64,000 nt of DNA, from contig CBDBIW010000016.1 of NCBI GenBank assembly GCA_965206015.1, positions 620,001 to 684,000 of the forward strand. Reading direction: 5' to 3'. The stretch's first letter is position 1. Each line of letters begins with the position of its first letter. The notes below the pieces were generated by a model. It ran no database searches and had not been told where the DNA came from. It saw only the letters and a program-made list of their open reading frames with translations. The DNA is from JAJCYL01 sp965206015 (GTDB lineage Bacteria > Bacteroidota > Bacteroidia > Cytophagales > Cyclobacteriaceae). A program made the position numbers and the translations under genes. Shown here piece after piece: positions 21,760 to 31,420 of the stretch.

Positions 21760-23475
21760 ATGAAAAATATTAAACATATATATATAATAATTTCAATACT
21801 GTTCCTAACAGTATCATGCGAGGAGCTTATAGACACATCTCCTGAAGATAGCATTTCGGAAAATGATTTTTTCAAGACATCAAACGATATTGAGAATTAT
21901 GTGAAAAAATATTATGCAGGTTTTCCAAGACATGGTTCAGTAAGCTTGCCGCTATCTGAAGCTAATTCAGACAACCTAATTATAGCAACACCTAATAATG
22001 TTATTAATGGCACTAGAACTCCTAGAACAGGAAATTGGAGAGGAGAATGGAGCACTATTAGAAGTATCAACATCTTGTTTGATAACATTGACATTGACAA
22101 TATTACCGGGGATTTAGATTCCTATAGACAATTTTTAGGTGAAGCTCATTTCTTTAGAGCTTGGAATTATTTTAGATTATTATCTGCCTATGGTGATGTC
22201 CCTATTTATACCACTGAGTTGTTTCCTCAAGGCGAAGAACTTTTGGCTCCCCGAAACCCTAGAACAGAAGTAGCAGACTTTATTATTTCTGATTTGGATA
22301 ATGCCATTAATTTTTTAGATCCAAGAGGAATCACAGGTAATACTAGACTTAATAAGGAAACTGCACTTGCATTTAAAGCCAGAGTTGCTTTGTTTGAAGG
22401 CACATGGCAAAAATACCATTCAGGGACCGTTTTTGGAACCTCAGGAGCAAACCCAAGCACCTATTTTCAGCAAACTGTGGATGCCGCTCAGCAACTTTTA
22501 GGAGATTTTACTCTATATAGTACTGGAGACCCAAATACTGATTATTTTAAGTTGTTTGGACTAGACAACATGAATTCCGTAAATGAAATCTTATTTTATC
22601 GCGCTTCCAATTCTGGAGAACAATTAGGTCATGAATTACAGTTCTATACGACTAGAAGAACTAGAGGTATGTCCTTAACATGGTCATTAATTACTTCATA
22701 CCTGGATAAGGCTGGTGTTCCATATGACTTTTTAGGGTTAGCTGCCGGAACCAAAGGAAATGGATTCCTTACGCAAATAGCTGCAGATTGCGATCCAAGA
22801 CTTAGTGCTACAGTATGGATTCCAGGTGATGTTCGTGTAACTGCTTCTAATACACTTTTTAACAAGCCTTTTATTGATAGAGCTACAGAAGAGCTTGCTG
22901 CTACAGGATTTCAGGTTAAAAAATATGCAAACCCTGATTCTCCAGCTGCCGGTGCAGATTTTGGAGGCTTAAGTGAAACAGGATATATCTATTTTAGATA
23001 TGGAGAAGTATTATTAAATTATGCCGAAGCACTTTATGAACTTAATGGAACTGTAGCTCAAGCAGAGTTAGATCAACTAAGAACAAGAGTAGGTATGCCT
23101 TCCTTTACAGTTATCCCTCAGGCTAATTATGGAACCAATCTTGTCGATTATGGATATTCCATAGATGATGCGTTATATGCGATTAGAAATGAACGTAGAG
23201 TAGAATTAGCTTTGGAAGGACATCGTGTTAATGATTACAGGCGCTGGGCCGCTCATAAATTATTCCAGGATAAAAGACCTTTAGGTTATCCGTTTGATCC
23301 AACTGAATTTCCAGGATTTACTCCCTCTGGCTTAAATTCAGACGGTCTTATTGATGAGTTCATAAATCAGGTACCTTCCGGTTTTGGTTTTAATGAGGAA
23401 CGTGATTATTTAACATCTATTCCTCAAGATGAATTAACATTAAATCCAAATTTGACTCAAAACCCAGGATGGTAG
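21760..23475 (+). CDS. SusD/RagB family outer-membrane glycan-binding lipoprotein
   Basis: This 571-residue protein has a lipoprotein signal ('IIISILFLTVSCEELIDTSP') with the lipobox cysteine at about residue 20. SusD-like TPR segments follow, for example 'YRQFLGEAHFFRAWNYFRLL', and 'YFRYGEVLLNYAEALYELNG'. The C-terminal 'ALYAIRNERRVELALEGHRV' and 'NDYRRWAAHK' are the usual family signature. It sits on the cell surface as the lid of the SusC transporter. It lies 24 nt after susC, so the two form one transcription unit, ended by a strong terminator. Ligand specificity cannot be read from sequence. The neighbouring sulfatases suggest a sulfated polysaccharide. Confidence 0.93.
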   Translation: MKNIKHIYIIISILFLTVSCEELIDTSPEDSISENDFFKTSNDIENYVKKYYAGFPRHGSVSLPLSEANSDNLIIATPNNVINGTRTPRTGNWRGEWSTIRSINILFDNIDIDNITGDLDSYRQFLGEAHFFRAWNYFRLLSAYGDVPIYTTELFPQGEELLAPRNPRTEVADFIISDLDNAINFLDPRGITGNTRLNKETALAFKARVALFEGTWQKYHSGTVFGTSGANPSTYFQQTVDAAQQLLGDFTLYSTGDPNTDYFKLFGLDNMNSVNEILFYRASNSGEQLGHELQFYTTRRTRGMSLTWSLITSYLDKAGVPYDFLGLAAGTKGNGFLTQIAADCDPRLSATVWIPGDVRVTASNTLFNKPFIDRATEELAATGFQVKKYANPDSPAAGADFGGLSETGYIYFRYGEVLLNYAEALYELNGTVAQAELDQLRTRVGMPSFTVIPQANYGTNLVDYGYSIDDALYAIRNERRVELALEGHRVNDYRRWAAHKLFQDKRPLGYPFDPTEFPGFTPSGLNSDGLIDEFINQVPSGFGFNEERDYLTSIPQDELTLNPNLTQNPGW

Positions 23476-23547
23476 TCTTAACTAAAGAAGCTATGCATAC
23501 AAATTTAAGTTTGGTTTATTTATGATTTAATGAACCTCAATTAGTAG

Positions 23548-23580
23548 AGAGGGGGTTAATCTCCCTCTTTTTTTATTTTT
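23548..23580 (+). terminator. rho-independent terminator after susD
   Basis: The stem is AGAGGGGG (23548-23555) with CTCCCTCT (23561-23568), loop ttaat, followed by a T-rich run (tttttttattttt). It closes the susCD unit about 75 nt after the susD stop. Confidence 0.85.
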
Positions 23581-23659
23581 GGAAATTCTCTCTTAGAGAT
23601 GTAATCAATTATATAGTTTTTATTATCTGATAAAACTTCCATAAATACATAATAAATAA

Positions 23660-25108
23660 ATGAAAAAAGAGAAGCTTATTTTTATAGTTCTATGTATGGT
23701 CTTTTTCTATTGCCAAAGCAATGGGCAGACACAAAAAAAAATGAATGTCCTTTTTATAATCGCTGATGATTTGACTACAACAGCCGTTTCCTCTTATGGG
23801 AACAATGCATCTAAAACCCCAAACATTGACCGCCTTGCAGCTCAGGGAATAAGGTACACCAAAGCCTATTGTCAATATCCGGTATGTGGACCATCAAGAG
23901 CATCATTTTTATCCGGATATTACCCAAATGCGACCAGGACCTTTGGATACACTAGTGGACGGGAAAATATAGGGCAAAAAATCACTTGGCCGCAACTATT
24001 CAAAAACAACGGTTACTACACGGCTCGAGTAAGTAAAATATACCATATGGGCGTTCCAATAGATATTGAGCTGGGGTCCAACGGAAAGGATGATGAAGCT
24101 TCATGGACGGAGCGATACAATAGCCAAGGACCAGAATGGAAAGCCAAAGGTGATGGTGAGTTGGTACAGGGAAATCCGGATGGTTCAAAGCCTATTAAAG
24201 GAGGTAATGTAATGACTATAGTTAAGGCGGATGGAGACGACTTAGTCCATTCCGATGGAAAAACGGCAGCTAAAGCTTCAGAATTAATACGGAAATACAA
24301 AAACAAAGCCTTTTTTTTAGCTGTTGGTTTTGTGAGACCACATGTGCCATTTGTAGCACCTACAGCAGATTTTAAACCGTATCCATACAAAGAAATAAAA
24401 TTGTCTTACAATTTTGATGAAGATTGGGATGATATTCCAAAAAAGGGAATCAATTATGTAAACAGTAAAAATGCCCAGATGAATACTTCCCAGAAAAAGA
24501 AGGCCATTGCTGCGTATTATGCTTCCGTCTCATATATGGATAGGCAAGTGGGTAAAGTCTTAAGAACATTAAAAGAAGAGGGATTAGAAAACAATACGAT
24601 TGTCATTTTTACTTCCGATCACGGATTTCATCTGGGAGAGCATGAATTTTGGATGAAGGTCAGTGTCAAAGAAGAGTCGGCTCAAGTACCCTTAATCATT
24701 AGGGTACCAGGGAAAAAACCCTTAGTGTGTAACTCTTTAGTGGAACTGTTAGATCTATATCCTACTGTTGCCGAATTGGCAGGGCTTCCTTATTCAGAAC
24801 ATATTCAGGGGAAAAGTTTGGTAAAAACATTAGACAATCCCAAACATAAAGTACGGAATGTAGCTTTTTCTGTGACTCAGGATGGGAAGACATTTTTATT
24901 ACGAACCGATAGATGGGCATACATACAGTACGGTGAGGATGCTTCTTTGGGAATGGAACTGTTTGATATGGAAAAGGATCCTGGGCAGTACACCAATTTA
25001 GCATTGCTCCCCAAATATTCAGATAAGGTGAAAAGTTTTCAAAAAAAATTGAATCAGAAACTAAAAGAAGTAAGAACCAATGATTTGGGAATAGATTATA
25101 CAAAATAG
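23660..25108 (+). CDS. exported S1 sulfatase, iduronate-2-sulfatase-like
   Basis: The 482-residue protein has a signal peptide ending near 'FFYCQSNGQ'. It carries the formylglycine motif C76-G-P-S-R80 in 'YCQYPVCGPSRASFLSGYYP', the N-terminal metal-binding 'LFIIADDLT', and the C-terminal 'IVIFTSDHGFHLGEHEFWMK', as in iduronate/heparan 2-O-sulfatases and related polysaccharide sulfatases (S1_7-like). It is complete. Activation needs a formylglycine-generating enzyme or anSME that is not in this window. A second sulfatase follows after 13 nt in the same operon. It probably desulfates the glycan imported by SusCD. Cys22 could make it a lipoprotein, but the lipobox is weak. Confidence 0.9.
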   Translation: MKKEKLIFIVLCMVFFYCQSNGQTQKKMNVLFIIADDLTTTAVSSYGNNASKTPNIDRLAAQGIRYTKAYCQYPVCGPSRASFLSGYYPNATRTFGYTSGRENIGQKITWPQLFKNNGYYTARVSKIYHMGVPIDIELGSNGKDDEASWTERYNSQGPEWKAKGDGELVQGNPDGSKPIKGGNVMTIVKADGDDLVHSDGKTAAKASELIRKYKNKAFFLAVGFVRPHVPFVAPTADFKPYPYKEIKLSYNFDEDWDDIPKKGINYVNSKNAQMNTSQKKKAIAAYYASVSYMDRQVGKVLRTLKEEGLENNTIVIFTSDHGFHLGEHEFWMKVSVKEESAQVPLIIRVPGKKPLVCNSLVELLDLYPTVAELAGLPYSEHIQGKSLVKTLDNPKHKVRNVAFSVTQDGKTFLLRTDRWAYIQYGEDASLGMELFDMEKDPGQYTNLALLPKYSDKVKSFQKKLNQKLKEVRTNDLGIDYTK

Positions 25109-25121
25109 AATATAATAGTAT

Positions 25122-26432
25122 ATGAAAATGATTTTTTGTTTGTTAATGTTTTTAGTAATCCTCTCCAGTGGATACACACCAAATAAATCAGAAAATTTAG
25201 ATAAAAAACCCAACATCATATTGATTATGGCCGATGACCTTGGATATGAAACCCTCGGGGTTTACGGTAGTCATAGTTATAAAACACCAAATTTAGATAA
25301 GCTTGCAAATGAGGGCATGCGTTTCAATTATTGTTATTCCACTCCTCTTTGTACACCTTCCAGAGTGCAATTAATGACTGGTCAATATAATTTCAGGAAT
25401 TATATTGGATTTGGTTTGTTAGACTCGAAAGAAAAAACCTTTGGACATTATATGAAAGATGCTGGATATGAAACTTGTATTGCAGGTAAATGGCAGCTTT
25501 TGGGAAATCCCTTCCAACAAGAATTGGCTGGTGGCAAAATAGGCACTTACCCAAAGGATGCTGGTTTTGACGATTATTGCTTATGGCAAATTGATTCTCA
25601 TGGTTCAAGATATAAAAATCCTTTGCTCAGTATTAAAGGAAAAAACACGAAGGAATATCCAAATCAATTTGGTCCAGATATGTTTGTGACATATATTGAA
25701 AAATTCATGGAAACCCATAAAGAGAACTCTTTCTTTGTGTATTATCCTATGGTGATGCCCCATGATCCTTTTGTACCCATCCCAGATAATCCTGAATTTA
25801 AAGATTTTGATGCCAAGTCGAATGTAAACGACCCTAAATACTTTGGTGAAATGGTTACTTATATGGATAAGCTGGTCGGTCGTATAATCAACAAAACAGA
25901 GGTCCTTGGAATCAGGGAAAATACACTGATACTTTTCGTAGGTGACAATGGTACAGATCGTGATATTACCTCTATTATAGGAGGCATTTCACTTAAGGGG
26001 GGTAAGGGTTTTACAACTGATGCAGGAACTCATGTGCCTTTTATAGCAAATTGGAAAGGAATCATACCTAAAGAAAAGGTGAACAATAACTTGATAGACT
26101 TTACCGATTTTTTGCCAACATTATTGGAAGTGTCCAAAACTTCATTGGAGGGTATAACAACCGATGGAGTTAGCTTTTACCCTCAATTGGTTGGAAAACC
26201 TTATGAACCAAGAGACTGGATATTTTGCCACTATGATCCAAATTGGGGGCAATGGAAAAACAAGCGTTGGCGCTATGTGCAGGACACTCATTGGAAACTG
26301 TATGAAAAAGGGGAAATCTACGACCTTATAAATGACAAAGAGGAACGAAACCCATTAAAAGTAGAAGAACAGTCGGTCATAGTACAGGAAAGAATCAAAA
26401 AGTTTAAAGAGGTATTGAAAGAATATCAATAA
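25122..26432 (+). CDS. exported S1 arylsulfatase-type sulfatase
   Basis: The 436-residue protein has a signal peptide in the first ~18 residues, the metal motif 'IILIMADDLGYETLGVYG', and the formylglycine motif C77-T-P-S-R81 ('STPLCTPSRVQLMTGQYN'). Further in come 'YPMVMPHDPFVPIP' and 'TLILFVGDNGTD', all canonical S1 elements. The C-terminal domain ends 'RIKKFKEVLKEYQ'. It follows the first sulfatase by 13 nt and is the last gene of the island before the IS5 remnant. Different subclasses in tandem suggest removal of sulfate from two positions of one polysaccharide. 26433-26538 shows no gene. Confidence 0.9.
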   Translation: MKMIFCLLMFLVILSSGYTPNKSENLDKKPNIILIMADDLGYETLGVYGSHSYKTPNLDKLANEGMRFNYCYSTPLCTPSRVQLMTGQYNFRNYIGFGLLDSKEKTFGHYMKDAGYETCIAGKWQLLGNPFQQELAGGKIGTYPKDAGFDDYCLWQIDSHGSRYKNPLLSIKGKNTKEYPNQFGPDMFVTYIEKFMETHKENSFFVYYPMVMPHDPFVPIPDNPEFKDFDAKSNVNDPKYFGEMVTYMDKLVGRIINKTEVLGIRENTLILFVGDNGTDRDITSIIGGISLKGGKGFTTDAGTHVPFIANWKGIIPKEKVNNNLIDFTDFLPTLLEVSKTSLEGITTDGVSFYPQLVGKPYEPRDWIFCHYDPNWGQWKNKRWRYVQDTHWKLYEKGEIYDLINDKEERNPLKVEEQSVIVQERIKKFKEVLKEYQ

Positions 26433-26538
26433 AAAAGAGAAAACCCAAAATTTTAAAAAGGATGAATTTACCGTTCCTTGGACTTAACATAAAGTTAAGC
26501 TATGCTTTATTAATTATGGCGAAGTTCTAAAAAACAAG

Positions 26539-27025
26539 ACCGTTGCAAAATAGTTTATAAGGTAGATTCAACTAGCAAATGCAACTTTTTAGTTTAAAAA
26601 TTTATAAAATAGATTTTTAGGATTATTATAATTTAGATTTTTTTTCTTGAACTTAGGTTGTGTGATCTGTAGATACTTGGTCGATATGCAGCCCACAGAA
26701 ATAACTGAATGAAATGCTGTCATTAACACGATCTTCTACCTCATAATCGCTTAGTCCATACCATGTTTGTAACAGGCTCATTTTAAAAAGCAGCAAACCG
26801 CTATAACTAAATTTACCTGTGGCACTTTTCCCTTTTCTATAGTGTTCTTTTAAAACTTTGATGATTGGTTGCCAATCTAAAAGTGTATTGATTTGTGTGA
26901 AAAAGGTTTGCCTTATCTTGCGAGAACGGATATCACAAATACTATCAGCTAAGGTTGGGTGTGCTAATAGTTCCATGAAACATGGATACAAAATATTTAG
27001 AAATTACACAATCCATTGCAACGGT
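26539..27025 (-). mobile_element. IS5-family element, truncated remnant with transposase N-terminus
   Basis: Inverted ends ACCGTTGCAA (26539-26548) and TTGCAACGGT (27016-27025) enclose a 112-codon minus-strand frame (26991-26653): 'LLAHPTLADSICDIRSRKIR', 'KFSYSGLLLFKMSLLQTWYG', 'YEVEDRVNDSISFSYFCGL'. This is the DUF772/DDE_Tnp_1 N-terminus of Bacteroidota IS5 transposases. The frame stops after 'HIDQVSTDHTT', where the intact protein continues for over 200 residues, so the catalytic part is deleted. It lies immediately downstream of the sulfatase island. Confidence 0.72.
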
Positions 27026-27158
27026 ATTGTTATGGGTTTCTGTTGCTCCCCGTGGAAGGGCTGCCGGTTTATAATCGGTTTCTTTAACCATTCTTCAATT
27101 TGATTCGGATAGAATATATGGTCGTGCTTCCATGATTTCCAGGGTTAAAGTTTACAGG
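27026..27158 (-). other. unassigned coding remnant beside the IS5 element
   Basis: A stop-free minus-strand frame reads 'PWKSWKHDHIFYPNQIEEWL', then 'KKPIINRQPFHGEQQKPITI', and runs into the IS5 terminus. It looks like the end of a protein cut by the insertion. I do not recognise the family. It lies just after the stop of the sulfatase gene that starts at 28688. Confidence 0.3.
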
Positions 27159-28688
27159 TTAATTTAAACTACTTTGAAGAATTGACAGGTCCAGTGGATC
27201 ATTCATTTCTTGTTGTAATTTCACTAAGTCGCTAAAGAGAGCATTTCTTTTATCAGAATATTCTGGTAAATCACCCAGGTTATGCATCTCCTCAGGGTCT
27301 TTGGTCAAATCAAACAACATGACTTTGTTAATTTTCGGATAGATTAGAAGCTTATAGTTGCTCTTTCTAATCATGCGTTGGTAGTTCATGTAAGCACCAT
27401 AAATGCCATTTTGATAACTGCTTTCTCTTGAGGTGCCGGTGATCTGTGGTAAGAAGCTTTTAAATTCAACGAAATGTGGCCTTTCAATTTCGGCGATATC
27501 AAGACTCGTAGCCATAATGTCCTGTAAGTAAACGTCTGAATGAATTATGGTATCGCTTTTTACACCTGGCCCATTAACAATGAGTGGAACGCGAATGCTG
27601 TGGTCGAATAAGCTTTGTTTCCCTAGTAATCCGTGATGTCCCACTGACAATCCATGATCTCCGGTAAAAAATATATAAGTGTTATCCATTTTCCCTGAAG
27701 CTTCCAATGCATCCAGTATTTGACCAATTTGTTCATCGAGATGAGATATTATGGCATAATACTCCATTAGATGGGTTTTAATGGCAAATGGAGTTCTTGG
27801 AAACGGTGCCAATGCCTCATCTCTCAAAGCAGGTGTATTGCCTATATCATCCTTAAATGGATATTCAGGTAACCAATTGTCTGGCAAGCGGATACTATCA
27901 ACAGAATATTGGTCCAGAAATGATTGCGGTGCCTGACGAGGATCGTGAGGGGCATTAAATGCCAAATACATAAAAAAAGGATTGTTCTTTTTGGAAGCAT
28001 CGGAAATGAAATTGAGGGCATCGTCCTTGACTACTTCACTCCAGTGTTTACCGCCTTGCCAAAAACCCGAGTGTGTTGTATCGGAAGCAGACCATGTCGT
28101 GTCATTTTCATCCATTGGACGGTGGTATCCGATTGGCATTTTGGAATAAATCTCCTCACCATTATTGATAGCTGCTGTGATAGCGTCAAGAGCTTTACTA
28201 TCCTTGTTCCAATAGTCTGGGGGCATACCTGGTCGAATATTTTTTGTCGTTTCAAAGACAGAATCTACTGGGGCTTTGATGTGCCATTTTCCAGTCATGT
28301 AGGTATTGTATCCCTGGGCTTGCATTAGCCTTCCCCAGGTATTACTCAGAGCAGTTGAGTCCCCCTTCTCCCATTGTTTTTCAACTTCTCTTGACCTCCA
28401 TAGAGAGGCTCCAGAAATTATCATTGATCTCGAAGCAACGCAAACAGCACCATGCCATCCACCCATGTTATAAGCATGAGTAAGGGTAGTGCCTGAATGA
28501 ACCAGTTTATCGAGATTTGGAGTTTGAACAGTTTCATTTCCAAGTGCATGAATGGCTTCATACGTGTAGTCATCTGCAAAAAGGAAAACAATGTTTGGCT
28601 TTTGAGTTGTGTTTTCCTGTTGAATCGAAGCCTGGCAGGAGACTAAGTGCAATCCAGCAAAGAGCATTATAAGTGATTGATTTTTCAT
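27159..28688 (-). CDS. sulfatase lipoprotein with CxASR-type active site
   Basis: The 509-residue S1-type sulfatase has a lipoprotein signal ('LIMLFAGLHLVSCQA'), the metal motif 'IVFLFADDYTYEAIHALG', and C83-V-A-S-R87 in 'NMGGWHGAVCVASRSMIISG'. The formylglycine motif is CxASR rather than CxPSR. This variant is known in Bacteroidota and Planctomycetes choline-sulfatase-like groups, and maturases accept C-x-A-S-R. The C-terminal 'TYIFFTGDHGLSVGHHGLLG' supplies the remaining metal ligands. It overlaps the upstream Gfo/Idh gene by 4 nt (ATGA), so the two are translationally coupled. This suggests sulfate removal and sugar oxidation in one pathway. Confidence 0.88.
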   Translation of the reverse strand: MKNQSLIMLFAGLHLVSCQASIQQENTTQKPNIVFLFADDYTYEAIHALGNETVQTPNLDKLVHSGTTLTHAYNMGGWHGAVCVASRSMIISGASLWRSREVEKQWEKGDSTALSNTWGRLMQAQGYNTYMTGKWHIKAPVDSVFETTKNIRPGMPPDYWNKDSKALDAITAAINNGEEIYSKMPIGYHRPMDENDTTWSASDTTHSGFWQGGKHWSEVVKDDALNFISDASKKNNPFFMYLAFNAPHDPRQAPQSFLDQYSVDSIRLPDNWLPEYPFKDDIGNTPALRDEALAPFPRTPFAIKTHLMEYYAIISHLDEQIGQILDALEASGKMDNTYIFFTGDHGLSVGHHGLLGKQSLFDHSIRVPLIVNGPGVKSDTIIHSDVYLQDIMATSLDIAEIERPHFVEFKSFLPQITGTSRESSYQNGIYGAYMNYQRMIRKSNYKLLIYPKINKVMLFDLTKDPEEMHNLGDLPEYSDKRNALFSDLVKLQQEMNDPLDLSILQSSLN

Positions 28689-29878
28689 ACTATCTCTTTC
28701 TGAGTAATTTCGCCGCTAACTTTGTCTTTCAGGATAACCTTGATAGCACCATTGGGTAACTTCTCTTCCTTGATCAGATAATGTTGATCATCATAATCTT
28801 TCAGACCCTTTACAGATTCTATATTTTCCAGCCCTCTCCAGACTTCCAATTTGACAGGTTCCCATTTCTTTGAGGAGGCTGACCGAAGACATGCATCCAT
28901 GATTTCATTGACAATGTAACCATCATAGAAAGTCTCAGTAGGAACGGTGTTTTTCTCATAGCAACCAAGCATTTCATTGAACATGTTGACGTAGCCCAAT
29001 TCAACTTCTTCGTCTCCAACTGGAAACAGCCACCCGGAATTGGTCTCAGCCTTTTCAGCTACGTAACCACTATTGCCTGGAGCACTGAACATTTCAAATC
29101 CGGTTCGTAGAAAATGATTAAGCCATATAGTGCCCTCTGTACCCATTACTTCATCCCTTAAGTCCATACCACCTCTAAATGACCAACTTACTTCAAATTG
29201 GCCGATGGCACCGTTTTGATATTTGACTAGCCCAATGGCATGATCTTCGGCTTCAATAGGTTTGACCTGAGTATCAGCCCAGCACATAACTTCTATTGGT
29301 TTGATGTTCTTACCAATAAAATGCCGACCGATCTCAATGCAATGGCATCCCAGGTCAAGCAATGCACCACCTCCAGAAATCTCTTTATTCCAAAACCAAT
29401 CACTGTGAGGTCCGGGGTGTGTTTCCCGTGATCGTGCCCAAAGAATTCGACCAAGGGCTCCTTCCTGAATACTCTTTACCGATTTCATGGTTTTGGGTGT
29501 ATAAACCAAGTCTTCAAGATAGCCATTGAATATTCCGGCTATTTCTACCACTTGCAACATTTTCAAGCCTTCTGCAGCATTTCTTCCCAGAGGTTTCGTC
29601 AATAAAATTCCTTTACCAGCTTTAGCACACTCAATCGTTGAATCAAGGTGGCGGTTATTGGGTAGCCCATTGACTACTAATTCAACCTCAGGATGATTTA
29701 TAGCTTCCGACATGTCTGTGGTCCAATTGGGGATTGAATGGGCCTCTGCGAACTTTTTTGCTTTTTCTTCAGTTCTGGAATATACGATTACCATTTCATC
29801 CCTATTGCGATTGCTGAGTAATGTATTGGTATAAAAGTCGCTGATGAAGCCAGATCCAAGTATTGCTAATTTTGCCAT
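28685..29878 (-). CDS. Gfo/Idh/MocA family NAD(P)-dependent oxidoreductase (cytosolic)
   Basis: This 397-residue protein has a Rossmann N-terminus 'AKLAILGSGFISDFYTNTLL', the family motif 'GILLTKPLGRNAAEGLKML' (the EKP-type catalytic lysine appears here as TKP), and 'GGGALLDLGCHCIEIGRHFI', the usual DxxxHxxD-type active site with Cys-His. No signal peptide is present, unlike the two Tat-exported relatives nearby. It probably oxidises a sugar or sugar-acid hydroxyl. Its stop overlaps the start of the sulfatase. The start at 29878 is a clean ATG. Confidence 0.87.
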   Translation of the reverse strand: MAKLAILGSGFISDFYTNTLLSNRNRDEMVIVYSRTEEKAKKFAEAHSIPNWTTDMSEAINHPEVELVVNGLPNNRHLDSTIECAKAGKGILLTKPLGRNAAEGLKMLQVVEIAGIFNGYLEDLVYTPKTMKSVKSIQEGALGRILWARSRETHPGPHSDWFWNKEISGGGALLDLGCHCIEIGRHFIGKNIKPIEVMCWADTQVKPIEAEDHAIGLVKYQNGAIGQFEVSWSFRGGMDLRDEVMGTEGTIWLNHFLRTGFEMFSAPGNSGYVAEKAETNSGWLFPVGDEEVELGYVNMFNEMLGCYEKNTVPTETFYDGYIVNEIMDACLRSASSKKWEPVKLEVWRGLENIESVKGLKDYDDQHYLIKEEKLPNGAIKVILKDKVSGEITQKEIV

Positions 29879-29992
29879 AAACAGCGGGGTTTAAATTTAG
29901 ACTCTCTTGAAGAAACATTGGATTGGGGATTGTCGAACAGACTTAATCGACCCATCCTCAACCTCCTCCAAGGAGGAGAGTAATTAAATATG

Positions 29993-31387
29993 TTAGACCA
30001 ATTTCATGTTAACTGGATCCCAGTTAATCACTTTCTTTTCAAAGTAACTTTTGTTGGAAGCCAAGGCTGCTACTGCTGCGCGGAATCCGAAGGCAGCGTC
30101 CTCAACAACTTTATCACCACTTTTCATTGCATTAAAGAAATTGACATAGTGATCCACGTTTTGGTCATAACCTCTGGGGGCTCGATATTCAACCTCACCT
30201 CCTTTGGATTGACTCACTTGTTCGGGATATTTTTTCATATGCCATTCCTCATAGGCTTTTTGATTGACTGTATCAAAGGTTTCAAACGAGTCCCATCCAC
30301 CATAACTTGGTACTGTAGTCATTGGAGTACGTGTCATTTTAACGCTGTTACCAATGGTCATTACGCCCTCCGTACCGACCAGTCTTATTTGCTGGCCACC
30401 TCCACCACCATCAACAAAATTCACCCGCATTTGCAAATTAAAAGCAGGATGGCTTTTTGTTTCCGGATAGTCGTAACATCCTATCATGACATCAGGAACA
30501 TCTCGTCCATCTTTCCAATAACGTAAACCACCAGTTGCGTAGACTTTGCTTGGTCCCTGGGAGCTCAACATAAAGTGTAAACCAGAGAATAAATGGACGA
30601 AAAGATCGCCGGCTACTCCGGTGCCATAGTCCTGATAATTTCTCCATCTAAAGAACCGGGTTGCGTCGAAATCTCTTTTTGGTGCGTCGCCAATAAACCG
30701 ATTCCAATCGACCGTTTTTTCAGACGCATCAAGCGGCAAAGGATATTGCCAGGCACCATTGGCTGATTGCCGGTCATACCAGGCTTCAGCAAGAATTAAT
30801 TGCCCAATTTCTCCCGCCTCGTAAAGTTCTTTCGCTTTTGCATATACAATAGAACTCACTCGTTGGCTGCCCACTTGAAAGACAGTATTATTCTTTTCCT
30901 GTGCTTTAACAACCGCAAGACCTTCTTCGATGTGATGCACCATGGGTTTTTCACAATAGACTGCTTTTCCTTTTGCGATGGCTGCAAGTGAAATTTTGTC
31001 ATGCCAATGATCTGTTGTTGAGATAATAACTGCATCAACATCGGATCTATCAAGTATTTCATTGAAGTCTTTTGTTATGGCTACATCTTTCCCATAAAGC
31101 TCCTGGGTGTGTTTCAATCTGCCGTCATAGAGGTCACAGGCAGCAACTAATTTCACCCCGGGTATTTTCGCAGCACTTTGGATATTATTAAAACCCATAA
31201 TACCCATTCCTATGGTGGCTACCTGAATGGCATCATTAGTGGTTATTTTACCCTCACTTCTAGACGACAGCATGTATTTGTCATCTCGTCCTAACAGGAA
31301 TTGCGATGACGCCGCCGCAGTCAATACCGCAGTTCCCGATAATTTCTTTATAAAAGACCTTCTTGGAGTTGGGCTAGTTTTCTTCAT
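29993..31387 (-). CDS. Tat-exported Gfo/Idh/MocA oxidoreductase
   Basis: The 464-residue protein opens with a twin-arginine signal ('TPRRSFIKKLSGTAVLTAAA'). The dinucleotide fold follows ('IQVATIGMGIMGFNNIQSAA'), then 'AVIISTTDHWHDKISLAAIA' and 'AVYCEKPMVHHIEEGL' with the EKP motif. 'RFFRWRNYQDYGTGVAGDLF' and 'VHLFSGLHFML' match the large periplasmic group found beside DUF1080 and TIM-barrel genes. The folded enzyme is exported with its cofactor bound, so oxidation would occur in the periplasm, possibly at C3 of glycosides. It is about 60% similar by eye to the protein at 33429-34781. The isomerase gene is 33 nt upstream. Confidence 0.88.
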   Translation of the reverse strand: MKKTSPTPRRSFIKKLSGTAVLTAAASSQFLLGRDDKYMLSSRSEGKITTNDAIQVATIGMGIMGFNNIQSAAKIPGVKLVAACDLYDGRLKHTQELYGKDVAITKDFNEILDRSDVDAVIISTTDHWHDKISLAAIAKGKAVYCEKPMVHHIEEGLAVVKAQEKNNTVFQVGSQRVSSIVYAKAKELYEAGEIGQLILAEAWYDRQSANGAWQYPLPLDASEKTVDWNRFIGDAPKRDFDATRFFRWRNYQDYGTGVAGDLFVHLFSGLHFMLSSQGPSKVYATGGLRYWKDGRDVPDVMIGCYDYPETKSHPAFNLQMRVNFVDGGGGGQQIRLVGTEGVMTIGNSVKMTRTPMTTVPSYGGWDSFETFDTVNQKAYEEWHMKKYPEQVSQSKGGEVEYRAPRGYDQNVDHYVNFFNAMKSGDKVVEDAAFGFRAAVAALASNKSYFEKKVINWDPVNMKLV

Positions 31388-31420
31388 GACTAACTTGTAT
31401 GTTCACTTTCAATTTAATGC

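Noticed and set aside
4974..26991. One IS5 copy split by a ~21-kb insertion (C-terminal part at 5 kb, N-terminal part at 26.7 kb, same strand)
   Set aside because: The terminal sequence near 4974 does not contain the ACCGTTGCAA end of the 26.5-kb remnant, so they are more likely different elements.
29990..30526. 178-codon plus-strand open frame
   Set aside because: It is antisense to the well-supported Tat-exported Gfo/Idh gene and Cys/His/Phe-rich as expected of a shadow frame.
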